64,000 nucleotides of DNA from Candidatus Gastranaerophilales bacterium (GCA_944324305.1 CALUVV010000010.1:1-64000), one strand, 5' to 3'. Counted from the first letter of the stretch, positions 34,274-43,698 are shown. The notes: generated from the sequence alone by a model not told the origin. Program-made: numbers and translations.

Positions 34274-35329
34274 TCAAAATCTGTTCTTAATTTCTTTTAA
34301 ACTGTCGCCGCCGAATTTTAGAAGGAATTCATCAACAAGCACACATGCAATTCTGCTTTCTGCAACAACCGCACACGCCTCAACCGCACAGGTATCGGAG
34401 CGTTCAAAATGTGCTTCGGTTTCGCTCAAATCTTTTAAATCAACGGTATTCAATGGTTTACGCAATGTGGGAATAGGCTTCATAACCGCAGTAACAACAA
34501 TCGGTTCTCCGTTTGACATTCCGCCTTCAATCCCGCCTGCATTATTTGTTTTTCTCACGATTTTTCCGTCCCCAAGATACATTTGATCGTGAAATTCACT
34601 GCCGAACATTTTATATGCATGATGATTTCCGATAGAAACGGATTTTATGGCAGGAATACTCATTACGGCCTGAGCAATTTTACCGTCAAGCATTCTGTCC
34701 CAGTGAACATGAGAGCCTAAACCTACAGGAAGATTTTCAAACACAACTTCAAATTTTCCGCCGAGAGTGTCGCCTGCTTCTTTTGCTTTATCAATTTCCG
34801 CATGAAATTCTTCTTCTGTTTTTCCATGCCCTATCTGAATAATTCTTGAACTGCATTTTACATCAAATTGTGAAAGAATTTGTTTTGCCACGGCACCGAC
34901 AGCAACTTCTATTGCAGTTTTGCGCGCGCTTGAACGTTCAAGAATATTTCTTAAATCAGTTTGATTATATTTTACGCTTCCTGCATAATCCGCATGACCG
35001 GGGCGGTATTTTGAAAAAGATTTTTCATCGGTAAAATCTTCGGGATTTATGCTCATAATCTTCTGCCAGTTTTGAAAATCCCTGTTTTGAATTACCAGTG
35101 TAACAGGTGAACCGAGAGTTTTGCCGAAACGCACGCCCGATGTAATTTCAACGGTATCTGTTTCAATTTTCATTCTTCCGCCGCGTCCGTAACCGCCCTG
35201 ACGGCGTTTTAATTCCGCATTGATAAAGTCAGGGTTTATTTCAAACCCTGACGGAATTCCTTCTATTATTGCGGTTAAGCACTTTCCGTGGCTTTCACCT
35301 GCTGTTAAAAATCTGAATTTATCGAGCAT
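34274..35329 (-). CDS. aroC: Chorismate synthase
   Basis: This 351-residue enzyme converts EPSP to chorismate, the last common step to aromatic amino acids, using reduced FMN. The family signatures are all visible: GESHGKCL near residue 12, RRQGGYGRGGRMKIE near 47, and GGIEGGMSNGEPI near 245. The length is typical. Its start lies 6 bp after the stop of the secreted protein upstream (35336-35818). The partners aroB and aroK lie at 58-60 kb. Confidence 0.95.
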   Translation of the reverse strand: MLDKFRFLTAGESHGKCLTAIIEGIPSGFEINPDFINAELKRRQGGYGRGGRMKIETDTVEITSGVRFGKTLGSPVTLVIQNRDFQNWQKIMSINPEDFTDEKSFSKYRPGHADYAGSVKYNQTDLRNILERSSARKTAIEVAVGAVAKQILSQFDVKCSSRIIQIGHGKTEEEFHAEIDKAKEAGDTLGGKFEVVFENLPVGLGSHVHWDRMLDGKIAQAVMSIPAIKSVSIGNHHAYKMFGSEFHDQMYLGDGKIVRKTNNAGGIEGGMSNGEPIVVTAVMKPIPTLRKPLNTVDLKDLSETEAHFERSDTCAVEACAVVAESRIACVLVDEFLLKFGGDSLKEIKNRF

Positions 35330-35335
35330 AATCCC

Positions 35336-35818
35336 CTATTTTTTGTTTGCATATTTAAGGAAAGTTTGAACCTTAGTCTGCATCATTTCTTCTGTAATCT
35401 TCCAGCTGCCGTTTTGTTTTTTTACAATCATATATGTTTTTAATTTATAGTTTTCTCCTGTGGGCTGTCTTAAAGAACTTACCTTATAAGCTCCGTTTCC
35501 GAGAGAAGCTACGGAAACATTAGTATAATTATTTTTGTATCCTCTTAATTTTGCGCCTGCCTGACCGAGTTTCATTTGTCTTATATAAGTTGCAGTGTCT
35601 GTTGTAACATCAACAAGTTTACCGTCAGGTTTTACGACCTGTCTTATGATTTTGGCATTCGGGGCATACATTGACGCAACAGCAGGACTATATGAATTTG
35701 CAGCTGCAACGTAGCTGTTGAAAAATTTCAAAGCTTCCTGAGCGTCATCGGCAAATGCTTTCAAACCTGCAGCCATAAACATTGTAAATACCATTAATAT
35801 TGATAATAATTTTTTCAT
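35336..35818 (-). CDS. Secreted NTF2/SnoaL-like protein
   Basis: This 160-residue exported protein has a signal peptide ending KAFA. The mature part fits a cystatin/NTF2-like fold: a helical start (AQEALKFFNSYVAA), conserved VASMYAPNAKIIRQV and a C-terminal beta-sheet with SWKITEEMMQTKV. Such domains bind small ligands or stabilise partners, and no catalytic residue can be named. AAGGAGAAAAAAG precedes the ATG. It is 6 bp upstream of aroC and probably co-transcribed with it. Confidence 0.65.
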   Translation of the reverse strand: MKKLLSILMVFTMFMAAGLKAFADDAQEALKFFNSYVAAANSYSPAVASMYAPNAKIIRQVVKPDGKLVDVTTDTATYIRQMKLGQAGAKLRGYKNNYTNVSVASLGNGAYKVSSLRQPTGENYKLKTYMIVKKQNGSWKITEEMMQTKVQTFLKYANKK

Positions 35819-35931
35819 TCTTTTTTCTCCTTCTACGTTTATACAACGACAAAAGTCAAATTTTTGTTCATTTTAATTATATCATATAAACGTTGAATGT
35901 CATTAAACTAAATATGTAGTATAAATTGTTT

Positions 35932-36789
35932 ATGAATATGCAAATTTTATCGGAATATTTGGATTTTCTGGAAATTGAAAAAGGGCTTGCGGAAAATACT
36001 CTCGAAGCTTACAGGAGAGATTTAAGCGATTTCTTTAATTTCTGCGGTGATATTGAGGTAAACGACATACAGAGAACAAAAATTAATTCATATGTCAGAA
36101 ATCTGCATGAAATGAAGTTTTCAGCAACAAGCATAATGAGAAAAATTGCATCGCTGCGCGGTTTCTTCAAATGGACCTGCGTAAACGAAATTACGAGGAC
36201 AAATCCCGCTCTTACACTCGAACAGCCGAAAGTCCCTCAAAAACTTCCGAAAGTTCTTACGGTTGAAGAAATTAATAATCTGTTAAATCAGGATTTAACA
36301 AAGCTTCACAGGGTTATAGCAGAACTTTTATACGGCTGCGGGCTGCGTGTTTCCGAACTTGTTAATCTTAAAGTCAACGATTACGATTTGAAAAGCAAAT
36401 TCCTCGAATGCACAGGAAAAGGCTCAAAAGACAGAATTGTTCCGCTCGGAAAAAAGGCTATTCAGGCTATTAAAAATTTTCTTCCGGAAAGAGATTATTT
36501 GTTGAAAAAATTTAATTTACATACAAAATTTCTTTTGATTAACGATAAAGGAAAAAGAGTAACACGTCAGGAAGTTTATACATTTATTCATGAGCAGGGG
36601 AAAAAACTTCACAAATCTATTTCCCCGCATACTTTAAGGCACAGCTTCGCAACGCATCTGCTTGAAAACGGTGCGGATTTAAGAGTTGTGCAGGAGCTTT
36701 TAGGGCACAGCAATGTATCCACAACACAGCTTTACACGCATATAAGCAAAAAGCGTCTTAAAGAAGTTTACTTTGCAATAAACGGTTAA
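35932..36789 (+). CDS. XerC/XerD-type tyrosine recombinase
   Basis: This recombinase of about 285 residues has the size and plan of those that resolve chromosome dimers at dif with FtsK. The N-terminal core-binding domain shows GLAENTLEAYRRDLSDF. The catalytic set is complete: Arg in YGCGLRVSEL, Lys in GKGSKDRIV, HTLRH, GHSNV and the nucleophile Tyr in TTQLYTHI. The ATG at 35932 is chosen; TATAAA ends 6 nt before it, suggesting a leaderless mRNA. An in-frame TTG at 35926 is possible. Its place near dnaN and the candidate oriC fits a core gene, not a mobile one. Confidence 0.88.
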   Translation: MNMQILSEYLDFLEIEKGLAENTLEAYRRDLSDFFNFCGDIEVNDIQRTKINSYVRNLHEMKFSATSIMRKIASLRGFFKWTCVNEITRTNPALTLEQPKVPQKLPKVLTVEEINNLLNQDLTKLHRVIAELLYGCGLRVSELVNLKVNDYDLKSKFLECTGKGSKDRIVPLGKKAIQAIKNFLPERDYLLKKFNLHTKFLLINDKGKRVTRQEVYTFIHEQGKKLHKSISPHTLRHSFATHLLENGADLRVVQELLGHSNVSTTQLYTHISKKRLKEVYFAING

Positions 36790-36796
36790 TGTTTTT

Positions 36797-37918
36797 TTAT
36801 CTGATTTGTACAGGCATAATCAGGCAGACGTAATCTTCTTCGCTGTTAGGTTTGAACATTGTAGCCGAAAGCGGTGTATTTAATCCGATTTTAACCTCAT
36901 CGGAATCAATATTTTTCAAAGCTTCCAATACAAATTTATAATTAAATGCAATTGCAAGTTCTTCTCCTGCATAATCTATGTCTATATTTTCTTCAGACTT
37001 ACCGGAATCAGGAGTATCAGCTGAAAGTTTTAAATTATTATGCGTGAATTCAAGTTTTACGATACTTGTTTTTTCGTTAACCATAATAGATACACGCTCA
37101 AGAGCCGATGTCATCTGTGAAACATTAACAAGAGCTTCTTTGGGGCTTTCTGCAGGAATTAACTGGTTGTATTTAGGGAACTGGCCTTCAAGAAGTCTTG
37201 AAATAGTCGTTGTTTTTTCCGATTTAATGATTAATTTTGATTTTTCGGTGTAAATTTTTACAGCATCTTCATCAATAAAACTGCTCATTTTAATAAATTC
37301 ATTCAATGTTTTTGAAGGAATAATTAATTGTTTTGAGTGATTGTCTTTATTATCAATATTTTCGCGGACTCTTGCAAGACGATTTCCGTCGGTTGATGCA
37401 ATTTCCATAATATTTTGCGAAATATCGCAGACAATACCTGATAAAAGATTGCTTGTTTCATAACTTGCGGCAGCAAAACCGGCTTGTCTTACAGCTTTTA
37501 CAAAAGGTCTGATTTCAATTTCAAAACCTTCTTCTTCTTTCACATCGATTGATGCAAATTCGGGAGGAAATTCAGAGGCTGAAATACCGATTATGTCAAA
37601 CTTTGAGTTCTGGCAGGTAATGTTTACAGAGGTCTCGCCTTCGTTCATTTCGAAAGTTATAAGTTTATCGCCGAGCTTTGAAACTATCTCATTGAGGGTC
37701 TTTGAAGGAAGTGTGATTTTTCCTTCTTCTTCAACCTGAGCATCAACTTCAGCTATTACCGTCAAATCCAAATCTGTTGCTACAAGTTTAATTGTACCTT
37801 TGTCAATAGTTTCAATTAAAATGTTTAAAAGAACAGGCTGTAAAGCTTTCATTGAAGTAGCTCTTTCAACTATTTTAATACCGTTATACAAATCTTCTTT
37901 TTTTACGACAAATTTCAT
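36797..37918 (-). CDS. dnaN: DNA polymerase III beta sliding clamp
   Basis: This 373-residue protein is the ring-shaped clamp that holds the replicative polymerase on DNA. The start MKFVVKKEDLYNGIKIVERA, the middle (FPPEFASID), and the C-terminal clamp motif ...YVCLIMPVQIR are all typical. Its length is that of the family. GGGAG lies upstream of the ATG. The 400 bp upstream hold the candidate replication origin, and in cyanobacteria oriC commonly lies beside dnaN. Its 3' end converges on the xer gene, 7 bp away. Confidence 0.95.
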   Translation of the reverse strand: MKFVVKKEDLYNGIKIVERATSMKALQPVLLNILIETIDKGTIKLVATDLDLTVIAEVDAQVEEEGKITLPSKTLNEIVSKLGDKLITFEMNEGETSVNITCQNSKFDIIGISASEFPPEFASIDVKEEEGFEIEIRPFVKAVRQAGFAAASYETSNLLSGIVCDISQNIMEIASTDGNRLARVRENIDNKDNHSKQLIIPSKTLNEFIKMSSFIDEDAVKIYTEKSKLIIKSEKTTTISRLLEGQFPKYNQLIPAESPKEALVNVSQMTSALERVSIMVNEKTSIVKLEFTHNNLKLSADTPDSGKSEENIDIDYAGEELAIAFNYKFVLEALKNIDSDEVKIGLNTPLSATMFKPNSEEDYVCLIMPVQIR

Positions 37919-37960
37919 AATATTTACTCCCGATTACTAATTCTATAATAAAATTATATA

Positions 37961-38270
37961 TGTTAAAAATTCAAATTAAATAAAATAATACAAAAAATTT
38001 ACTTTTTAAGTTTTGAACAATCGAATTTATATTATTTATTATATTAATAAATATAATAATATATTTAATAGTAATAATAAGCTGTCAATATTTGTAGAAA
38101 ACTATGTGAAACTATGATTATTATTAGGTTTTGTATGTAGATAATTTTGTAGAAAATTTTATAATAATTATATTGTTTTTGTAGAAAACTTTATTTTCAA
38201 TAATTTATTGTAGAAAACTCATGAATTTTCTACAGTTCAACATGAAGTTTTCTACAATATTTGTTCAAAC
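37961..38270. other. Candidate chromosomal replication origin (oriC) beside dnaN
   Basis: This gene-free stretch begins with about 130 bp of extreme AT content (37961-38090), suitable as an unwinding element. Six copies of TGTAGAAAA follow (complement TTTTCTACA): four direct at 38093, 38148, 38180 and 38209, and two inverted at 38226 and 38248. TTTTCTACA differs at one base from TTTTCCACA, the DnaA box known in cyanobacteria. Box starts are 17-55 bp apart. Location next to dnaN supports oriC. The alternative is an operator array for the phase-variable gene at 38321. Confidence 0.55.
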
Positions 38271-38320
38271 TTGAAAAAATTTAAAAAATCGTTTATAATC
38301 ATAAAAAAGGAGTGGAAGCA

Positions 38321-40536
38321 ATGAATAAGTTATTAAGAGAAACAGATGCCCAATTATCGCAAGTTCAACCAGGCTTGTGTAGTGGTGTCTGCGCCCGTAA
38401 TGTCGGGGGGGGGGCAATCTAAGCCGCTCCAATCAACGTTTTTGGGGATTTACCCTTGCGGAAATGATGGTTGTAATGCTCATCATGAGCATAATTTTGG
38501 CTGCCATGGCGCCCGCCATGACAACTCGCAGCAGAGCAGACGGTTCGGTTAATTCTTCCCCGTGGCGCTATTCTCCCGAGAATTTATCCGATGCCTATTT
38601 TGGAGCAGGCCAAAGCCAGATAGCCATGATAGGTCAGCCCAATAAGCTTGAAACGGATGATGCAGCTCGGTTAATATTGAATGCTAGTGCTTCATTACCA
38701 ATTCATTTGTCCTTTAAACGTGACAATACCACTGTCGGGCGCTTACAGCTTGTCGATACTAACCTTGTTTTAGGCAGCGGGAGTATGGACCATTTAACAA
38801 CGGGCGGCAGTAATAATATCAGTATCGGTCCTAATAATTTAACTCAAGTAACGAGCGGCAGCAGTAATATTGCCGTAGGTGATAATGCCCTAATATTAAC
38901 CACAAGCGGCAATAATAATATCGGCATCGGTACCGCACTTGCATCAAATGTCGACGGCAGTTATAATGTCGCCGTAGGTGATGATTCATTAACGAAAGCA
39001 AACAGCAGCTGGAACACCGCAGTCGGTCATAATGCCTATCAGTTAGGCACCGGCGGGAGTAATACTATAGTCGGCGGCGATGCCATGTCTGAAGGCAGCG
39101 GAACAAATAACGTTGCCGTTGGCACCAATTCTTTATGGTACGGCAATGGTGACGGCAATGTAGCTGTGGGAGCCAATTCAAATTATAGAGATAAAACGTT
39201 AACCAATTTTACGAACACAACTGCCGTAGGTTTTTCTTCTTATGCAAGCGGTGATGGATCTGTTGCAATAGGTTATAATTCATATGCAAATAGCGGGTGT
39301 GCTATAGGTAATCAAGCTCAAGCAACGAACTCCGGTATGGCAATAGGAACCGAAGCTAATGCAAGCTCGACAGTTTCAATAGCAATCGGGCTTGGAGCAG
39401 AGGCAAGCGATTCGGTAGCACTCGCTATAGGACGCGGCTCCGCGGCTAAGAGGCCGGAAACAGTTGCTATAGGCTCCGCTGCGTTAGCTGATGGAACTGC
39501 TTCAATTGCCATTGGGTTAAATTCAAGCTCTTCTAATAGCAGCTCTGTTGCTCTAGGTGACAGTGCTTATGTAATGCGTTCAGGAGGTATAGCAATAGGC
39601 AAAAATGCAAGAGTAGGTTCTTCCAATTCGACTATGTATGGTGACAATAGTATTGCTATAGGTCAAGGTGCAAGTGCAGGGAGTGATTATAGTATATCAA
39701 TAGGTTTAAATGCCGGTAATACTAATAAAGGTTCCGGTAATATCGCAATCGGTTCTTCGGCTTGCAGTAATGTAACCGGCAGTCATAAGGTTTGTATAGG
39801 TAATTATTCAGGACCTAAAAGCGGTGACAGCTGGGCAAGTGACAGTGAAGAACGTATATTTATCGGCGGACACTCTAAATTTAATGACGGTAATGCCGTT
39901 CTTGAAGTACACAATAAATCAGGTTATGAAGGAAGAATATTTGATGGTAAATATTTACCCGGCTCTGTCGTTGTTGTAAATGGCGCGTTATTGGTAAAAG
40001 GCGGTATTATAACATCAATGCCCTGGGCTGATGACGGTCATTTTAAAGGTGACGGCGGTTTGAATATGGTAGGTCGTACAGGCGGCCAGCTGGAGCCGAT
40101 TAATACGGAAGGCGGTACTGCTGAACTTGATTTTCAAGAGATTTTTTCAACAAGTGAACGTGGGCAATTCCGCTCTCCAAATAACTACACAAACAAAAGT
40201 GTTTATAACGGATGGTCAGACTTTCGTTTAAAATATGTCGGTAAAGAGTTCAAGTCCGGCTTAGATAAAATTCGAGAATTAAAAGTATTTAATTATACCT
40301 TTAAAAAAGACGCAGCTAAAACACCTCATGTCGGTGTAATCGCTCAGGATTTGGAAAAAGTATTTCCGGAAGCAGTAAAAAAAGGAGCTGACGGTTTCCT
40401 GACAATTCGCATGGAAGACATGTTCTATGCCATGATAAATGCAATCAAAGAACTTGATTTAAAATATCAAGCACAAGAAAAACGGATTAATGAACTTGAA
40501 GTCCGTATAGAAAAACTTGAAGCAAGATTAAAGTAA
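38321..40536 (+). CDS. Pilin-leader, YadA-head-like, S74-chaperone protein; phase-variable, OFF here
   Basis: AAAAAAGGAG precedes the ATG at 38321. The leader reads MNKLLRETDAQLSQVQ..., reaches a 10-G tract and ends at TAA three codons later. With 11 G it would join GNLSRSNQRFWG and the prepilin motif FTLAEMMVV, producing a protein of about 739 residues. The body (from 38464) has YadA-like 14-residue head repeats (VAIGLGAEASDS type), an S74 chaperone (WSDFRLKYVG) and a coiled-coil tail. The internal ATG at 38464 would lack the leader. It is closely related to the in-frame protein at 19697-21841. It ends at the conserved 50-bp terminator. Confidence 0.75.
38405..38414 (+). repeat. G10 homopolymer tract (phase-variation site)
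   Basis: Ten G lie 84 nt after the start codon. A full-length product needs n = 2 mod 3 (8 or 11). The next bases, CAATCTAAGCCGCT, match those after the tract at 18757-18766 almost exactly, showing common descent of the switch. Confidence 0.8.
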
Positions 40537-40580
40537 ATTTTATACTGAAAAAAGATAAGCCCAAAAATGGTGTGGTAAGA

Positions 40581-40630
40581 CGCCGGGCTTACTTTCATTC
40601 CTTCTCCCGCTTAATTTGGGCGGGAGTTTT
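40581..40630 (+). terminator. Conserved 50-bp terminator of an S74 pilin-like gene (copy 2)
   Basis: This is an exact 50-bp match, opposite in orientation, to 16407-16456. It starts 45 bp after the stop of the S74 gene. The hairpin CTCCCGC/GGCGGGAG with a T-run is preceded by a conserved linker. Upstream, AAGCCC (40557-40562) can also pair with GGGCTT inside the element. Confidence 0.82.
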
Positions 40631-40661
40631 CCTTATATAAAAAAAATATATTTATTACCTG

Positions 40662-40690
40662 TTGACAAATTATTTGTTTTGTGATATAAA
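40662..40690 (+). promoter_or_regulatory. Sigma-70-type promoter of the YeiH-like gene
   Basis: TTGACA (40662-40667) and TATAAA (40685-40690) are separated by exactly 17 bp. Transcription would start near 40697, giving a leader of about 100 nt before the ATG at 40799. Confidence 0.75.
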
Positions 40691-40715
40691 GAATGTGGGG
40701 TAAATGTATATTTAT

Positions 40716-40746
40716 AAGTCTTGTCAAACGACGAGACTTTCTTTTT
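40716..40746 (+). terminator. Leader hairpin/possible attenuator before the YeiH-like gene
   Basis: AAGTCTTGTC (40716-40725) pairs with GACGAGACTT (40730-40739) across a 4-nt loop and is followed by TCTTTTT. It looks like an intrinsic terminator but lies between the promoter and the gene, so it may attenuate transcription. No known riboswitch fold is recognised in the 20-nt stretch before it. Confidence 0.55.
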
Positions 40747-40798
40747 CGGGAAACCGTGTTTTTATGATATACTTATAAAACCAACTTACGGAGGAATT

Positions 40799-41794
40799 AT
40801 GATTAAGAAAATATATACAGGTGTACTGTTTTGCGCCTTATTTGCCCTGATTTGCTATTTTACTTGCAAATGTCATTTTTGCACTGCAATTAATTTAAAT
40901 TCATTAACACTTGCAATAATTGTAGGCATGCTTATCGGAAATTTACTGCATAAATTTATTCCTGAAAATTTAAGGAACGGAATTGCTTTTGCTTCAAAAA
41001 AGATATTAAGATTTGCAATTGTTTTATACGGTTTCAGAATAACATTCCAACAAATATTTGCCGTAGGCTTGGACGGTTTATTTGCTGATATTGTAATGCT
41101 TACTACCACATATCTTTTCGGGTATTATCTCGGAACACGCGTGTTTAAATTGGATAAAGATTTGTGTATGCTGACTGCAATCGGTTCGTCAGTCTGCGGC
41201 GCTGCGGCTGTTTTGGGTACGGATGCGGTATTAAAAGCAAAATCGCATAAAGTTTCTTTAGCTGTTGCAACTGTTGTGTTATTCGGAACAATTTCGATGT
41301 TTTTATACCCTTTCTTGTTTAAGCTCGGAATTTTAAGTCCTGAATTCTTCGGGATATATATAGGTTCAACCGTTCACGAAGTTGCACAGGTTGTTGCGGC
41401 CGGAAGTGCTGTTTCTCCCGTAGCTATGGATACGGCTGTTATAGTAAAGCTTACAAGAGTAATGATGCTTGTACCTTATTTGTTCTTGCTTGGCATGTAT
41501 TTATCCAGGAAATCAGGTACAAAGTGCGAAAAAATTCCTATGCCTTTGTTTGCAATATTTTTTGTAGCGGTTTGCGGTTTTAATTCTCTTAATATTGTGC
41601 CGCTTCCCGTAAAGTCATTTATAATAGAGTTTGATGTATTTTTACTTACAATGGCAATGTTTGCTCTGGGATTGGAAACTAATTTTGAAAAAATAAAGGG
41701 GCTTGGTTTAAAGCCTATATTGCTCGCAGGTTTGATGTTTATATGGCTTGTCGGCGGCGGAATGCTTGTTAACAAGGTTTTATATCTTTTGTAA
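40799..41794 (+). CDS. YeiH/UPF0324-family membrane transporter (putative sulfate exporter)
   Basis: This protein of about 331 residues has roughly ten membrane helices. It matches the YeiH family by CTAINLNSLTLAIIVGMLIGN, YGFRITFQQI, CGAAAVLGTDAV and GSTVHEVAQVVAAGSA. The family is annotated as putative sulfate exporters, but the substrate has rarely been tested. The ATG at 40799 follows GGAGGAAT; the frame is open upstream to 40721 but would cover the leader hairpin. Expression may be set by that hairpin. Confidence 0.82.
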   Translation: MIKKIYTGVLFCALFALICYFTCKCHFCTAINLNSLTLAIIVGMLIGNLLHKFIPENLRNGIAFASKKILRFAIVLYGFRITFQQIFAVGLDGLFADIVMLTTTYLFGYYLGTRVFKLDKDLCMLTAIGSSVCGAAAVLGTDAVLKAKSHKVSLAVATVVLFGTISMFLYPFLFKLGILSPEFFGIYIGSTVHEVAQVVAAGSAVSPVAMDTAVIVKLTRVMMLVPYLFLLGMYLSRKSGTKCEKIPMPLFAIFFVAVCGFNSLNIVPLPVKSFIIEFDVFLLTMAMFALGLETNFEKIKGLGLKPILLAGLMFIWLVGGGMLVNKVLYLL

Positions 41795-41895
41795 ACTTAA
41801 TGTAACAAAACATTCTTTTTGTTAAAGATTTTTGAAAAAATTACCGAGATTAAATTTACGGACAGAGCAATATATAATTGGAGGTAAATTTTTAA

Positions 41896-42255
41896 ATGGA
41901 ATCAAAAACTGAAAATGTTATGGTCATGGACTGTAACACGGTTGCCAATGGCATTATGCGCGACATAACAGACATTGACGCAATGGAGAGAATGCTTAGC
42001 AGTGAATTGAGTTCCGAAGACTTATTCAAAATTGATTGTGCTATTTTATCATCATTAAGAAATACTGCGGATTTTTCGCGTGATTTACTGCGCCAGCTTG
42101 AAGAAGGCAGATTTGAAACAGTTGCAGTCAAGCCGCAAAAATCACTTGACAGCGAACTTGCCGAAATTCAGCGTGAAACTATGGTGGATATTACATTACC
42201 CTTGCAGAATATGTTTGATGACATGATTAATTATGTTTCGGAAGCATTTGTTTAA
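41896..42255 (+). CDS. Hypothetical soluble protein (119 aa)
   Basis: GGAGG lies 11 nt before the ATG. The protein is acidic and helical (MESKTENVMVMDCNTVANGI... LSSELSSEDLFKIDCAILSSL), with no signal peptide or membrane helix. I do not recognise a family. It stands alone between the YeiH-like gene and der and ends at a strong bidirectional terminator shared with der. Confidence 0.6.
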   Translation: MESKTENVMVMDCNTVANGIMRDITDIDAMERMLSSELSSEDLFKIDCAILSSLRNTADFSRDLLRQLEEGRFETVAVKPQKSLDSELAEIQRETMVDITLPLQNMFDDMINYVSEAFV

Positions 42256-42264
42256 GGTTTAAAA

Positions 42265-42293
42265 AAAAGAGAGAGGTTATACCTCTCTTTTTT
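42265..42293. terminator. Bidirectional terminator between the 119-aa gene and der
   Basis: AGAGAGAGGT and ACCTCTCT pair across a 3-nt loop, with A-runs before and T-runs after. It serves both convergent genes. Confidence 0.85.
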
Positions 42294-43623
42294 ACTTTTT
42301 ATCTTTTTCTGAGCGTTCTCTGACTGAAAGTTTAATCGGAGTACCGAAAAATCCGAAAGCTTCACGAAGTTTATTTTCAATATAGCGTTTATAATGGTCT
42401 TTCATTAAATCCGCGTTATTGGCAAAGATTACAATATGCGGCGGCTGTACGCCCGTTTGTGTTACGTACATAATTTTGAGGCGTTTGCCTTTTGAAGATG
42501 CGGGAGGATTAAGCATATAGGCTTCTTTTATAATTTTATTTAAAAGACCTGTTGAAATGCGTTTAGTACACTCTGCATAAACCTCTTCGGCTTCCGTAAA
42601 AATTTGATGTAATCTTTGTTTTGTAACTGCTGAAATATAAATTTTCGGTGCATATTCCAGAAACGGGATATCATTAGCGAGTCTTTTGTTGTACTGATTA
42701 ATTGTGTTTGATTTTTTATCTTCAATCAAATCCCATTTGTTGATTGCAATAATTAATCCCTTACCAGCTTCTGTTATAATAGATGCAATCTTTTTATCCT
42801 GATCGGAAATTCCCTGTGTTGCATCAATTACAAGCAGTGCAACGTCGCAGTCTCTGATTGAGCGGATTGCTCTGTCTACTGCAAATTTTTCAACACCCCA
42901 GTCAACTTTTGATTTTTTTCTGATACCTGCAGTATCTACAATTATAAATTCTCTGTCTTTGTAAGTTATTGAGCTGTCGATGCTGTCGCGGGTTGTTCCC
43001 GAAATATCCGAAACTATTACTCTGTTTTCGTTTAAAAGGGCATTTACTATTGAAGATTTACCCGCATTCGGTCTGCCGACAATTGCAATTTTAATTGTAT
43101 CATCATCTTCCTGTTCAATGTCCTGCGAAAAATCTTCGGTAACTAAATCTAACAAGTCGCCAACACCGCCTGAACCATGTAGAGCTGATATTCCGATTGG
43201 TTCTCCTATTGCAAGAGAATAAAAATCATTTACCATTAACAGGGATTCGGGATTGTCTGATTTATTAACGGCAAGAAAAACAGGTTTTCCCGATTGTCTG
43301 AGAATATTTGCAATATCGTAATCCACAGGGTTAACACCTTCTTTGCCGTCAACAATGAAAATAATTTTGTCGGCTTCTTCACAGGCAATTTTTGCCTGAT
43401 CAAAAATAGAAAGCATAATTTCGTCTTCATCACCCGGAATAATTCCGCCCGTGTCAATTACCGTAAAAATTTTGTTCTGCCATTCGACATCAAAATAAAT
43501 TCTGTCGCGTGTAACCCCCGGCAAATCGTCAACTATAGAATTTCTTGTTCCTATAAGACGGTTTACAAAGGTTGATTTGCCTACATTCGGGCGTCCTACT
43601 ATTGCTACAATCGGTATTCTCAT
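42292..43623 (-). CDS. der: Ribosome-assembly GTPase Der (EngA)
   Basis: This 443-residue protein has two tandem GTPase domains and a C-terminal KH-like domain and is needed for 50S ribosome maturation. The P-loops are GRPNVGKST (about residue 9) and GRPNAGKSS (about 185). The G3 motifs DTGG and DTAG and the G4 motifs NKSD and NKWD are visible. The ORF continues upstream to 43746, but that extension is translated from a duplicated intergenic repeat. The ATG at 43623 gives the family's normal N-terminus (MRIPIVAIVG). TATAAT ends 6 nt before this ATG, so the transcript is probably leaderless. Confidence 0.95.
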   Translation of the reverse strand: MRIPIVAIVGRPNVGKSTFVNRLIGTRNSIVDDLPGVTRDRIYFDVEWQNKIFTVIDTGGIIPGDEDEIMLSIFDQAKIACEEADKIIFIVDGKEGVNPVDYDIANILRQSGKPVFLAVNKSDNPESLLMVNDFYSLAIGEPIGISALHGSGGVGDLLDLVTEDFSQDIEQEDDDTIKIAIVGRPNAGKSSIVNALLNENRVIVSDISGTTRDSIDSSITYKDREFIIVDTAGIRKKSKVDWGVEKFAVDRAIRSIRDCDVALLVIDATQGISDQDKKIASIITEAGKGLIIAINKWDLIEDKKSNTINQYNKRLANDIPFLEYAPKIYISAVTKQRLHQIFTEAEEVYAECTKRISTGLLNKIIKEAYMLNPPASSKGKRLKIMYVTQTGVQPPHIVIFANNADLMKDHYKRYIENKLREAFGFFGTPIKLSVRERSEKDKK

Positions 43624-43698
43624 AAGGCTATTATAGCATAAATATTTTTTTAAGCCGTAAATTGTAATATGTGAAGTCAATCGGCATATGTTACAATA

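Noticed and set aside
38093-38256. TGTAGAAAA repeats as a CRISPR array
   Set aside because: Units are 9 bp, in both orientations and at irregular spacing. There are no long spacers and no cas genes.
38346-38552. 68-codon frame across the G tract of the third S74 gene
   Set aside because: It is a different reading frame over the leader and start of the pilin motif, without its own ribosome binding site.
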